6,210 nucleotides of DNA from JABMMZ01 sp044373665 (lineage in GTDB: Bacteria; Bacteroidota; Bacteroidia; NS11-12g; UBA955). Of the stretch, positions 6,188 through 6,210 are shown piece after piece. The position numbers and the translations under genes are program-made. Below the pieces are notes generated by a model, which was not told the origin of the DNA, made no database searches, and worked only from the letters and a program-made list of their open reading frames with translations. How positions within the stretch are numbered: position 1 is the stretch's first letter; each line of letters begins with the position of its first letter. The DNA is taken from the NCBI GenBank assembly GCA_044373665.1, contig JBIPNH010000127.1, forward strand, positions 1 to 6,210. The letters are read 5' to 3'.

Positions 6188-6210
6188 TGAATATTTAGTT
6201 TGAATAGAAA

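Noticed and set aside
1..6210. Mobile element, CRISPR, phage defence or toxin-antitoxin system
   Set aside because: Nearly all of the window is occupied by seven coding genes, mostly housekeeping, with no direct repeats, transposase, nuclease or small paired genes.

Overview
The window looks like chromosomal DNA from a member of the Bacteroidota. The evidence is the AT-rich composition, starts without an obvious Shine-Dalgarno sequence, promoter-like TTTG / TAnnTTTG pairs (the Bacteroidota -33/-7 type), and a lipoprotein whose acylated Cys is followed directly by acidic residues. I cannot place it below phylum level. I see no mobile element, CRISPR array, RNA gene or phage gene.

Layout. Positions 1-672 (minus) hold the N-terminal 224 residues of an M20-family metallo-amidohydrolase that continues beyond the left edge. 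Diverging from it is a 202-residue lipoprotein of unknown function (729-1337, plus). The short gap between them carries a palindromic CAAATTTG that may serve as a promoter -7 element. The lipoprotein gene runs tail-to-tail into cmk and overlaps it by 9 bp. From 4618 down to 1329 (minus) there is a compact four-gene unit: efp (elongation factor P), speB (agmatinase-type ureohydrolase), a class V aminotransferase-type cysteine desulfurase, and cmk (cytidylate kinase). Junctions are -1, +1 and +2 bases, so these genes are almost certainly co-transcribed from a well-formed promoter at 4633-4664. Upstream of that promoter, 4757-6187 (minus) encodes a polytopic membrane protein that resembles GT-C fold glycosyltransferases.

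How the genes fit together. The four-gene unit is housekeeping: translation past difficult peptide bonds (EF-P), polyamine synthesis (agmatine to putrescine), sulfur mobilisation for Fe-S clusters or tRNA thiolation, and CMP/dCMP phosphorylation. The most notable detail is in EF-P. The loop-tip residue that is usually a modified Lys or Arg is Asn here (Asn32, context TPGNLRAF), so the known Lys and Arg modification pathways cannot act at that site. The gene is translationally coupled (TAATG) to a polyamine-pathway enzyme. I found no convincing new multi-gene system; the EF-P variant and the unknown lipoprotein are the best leads.
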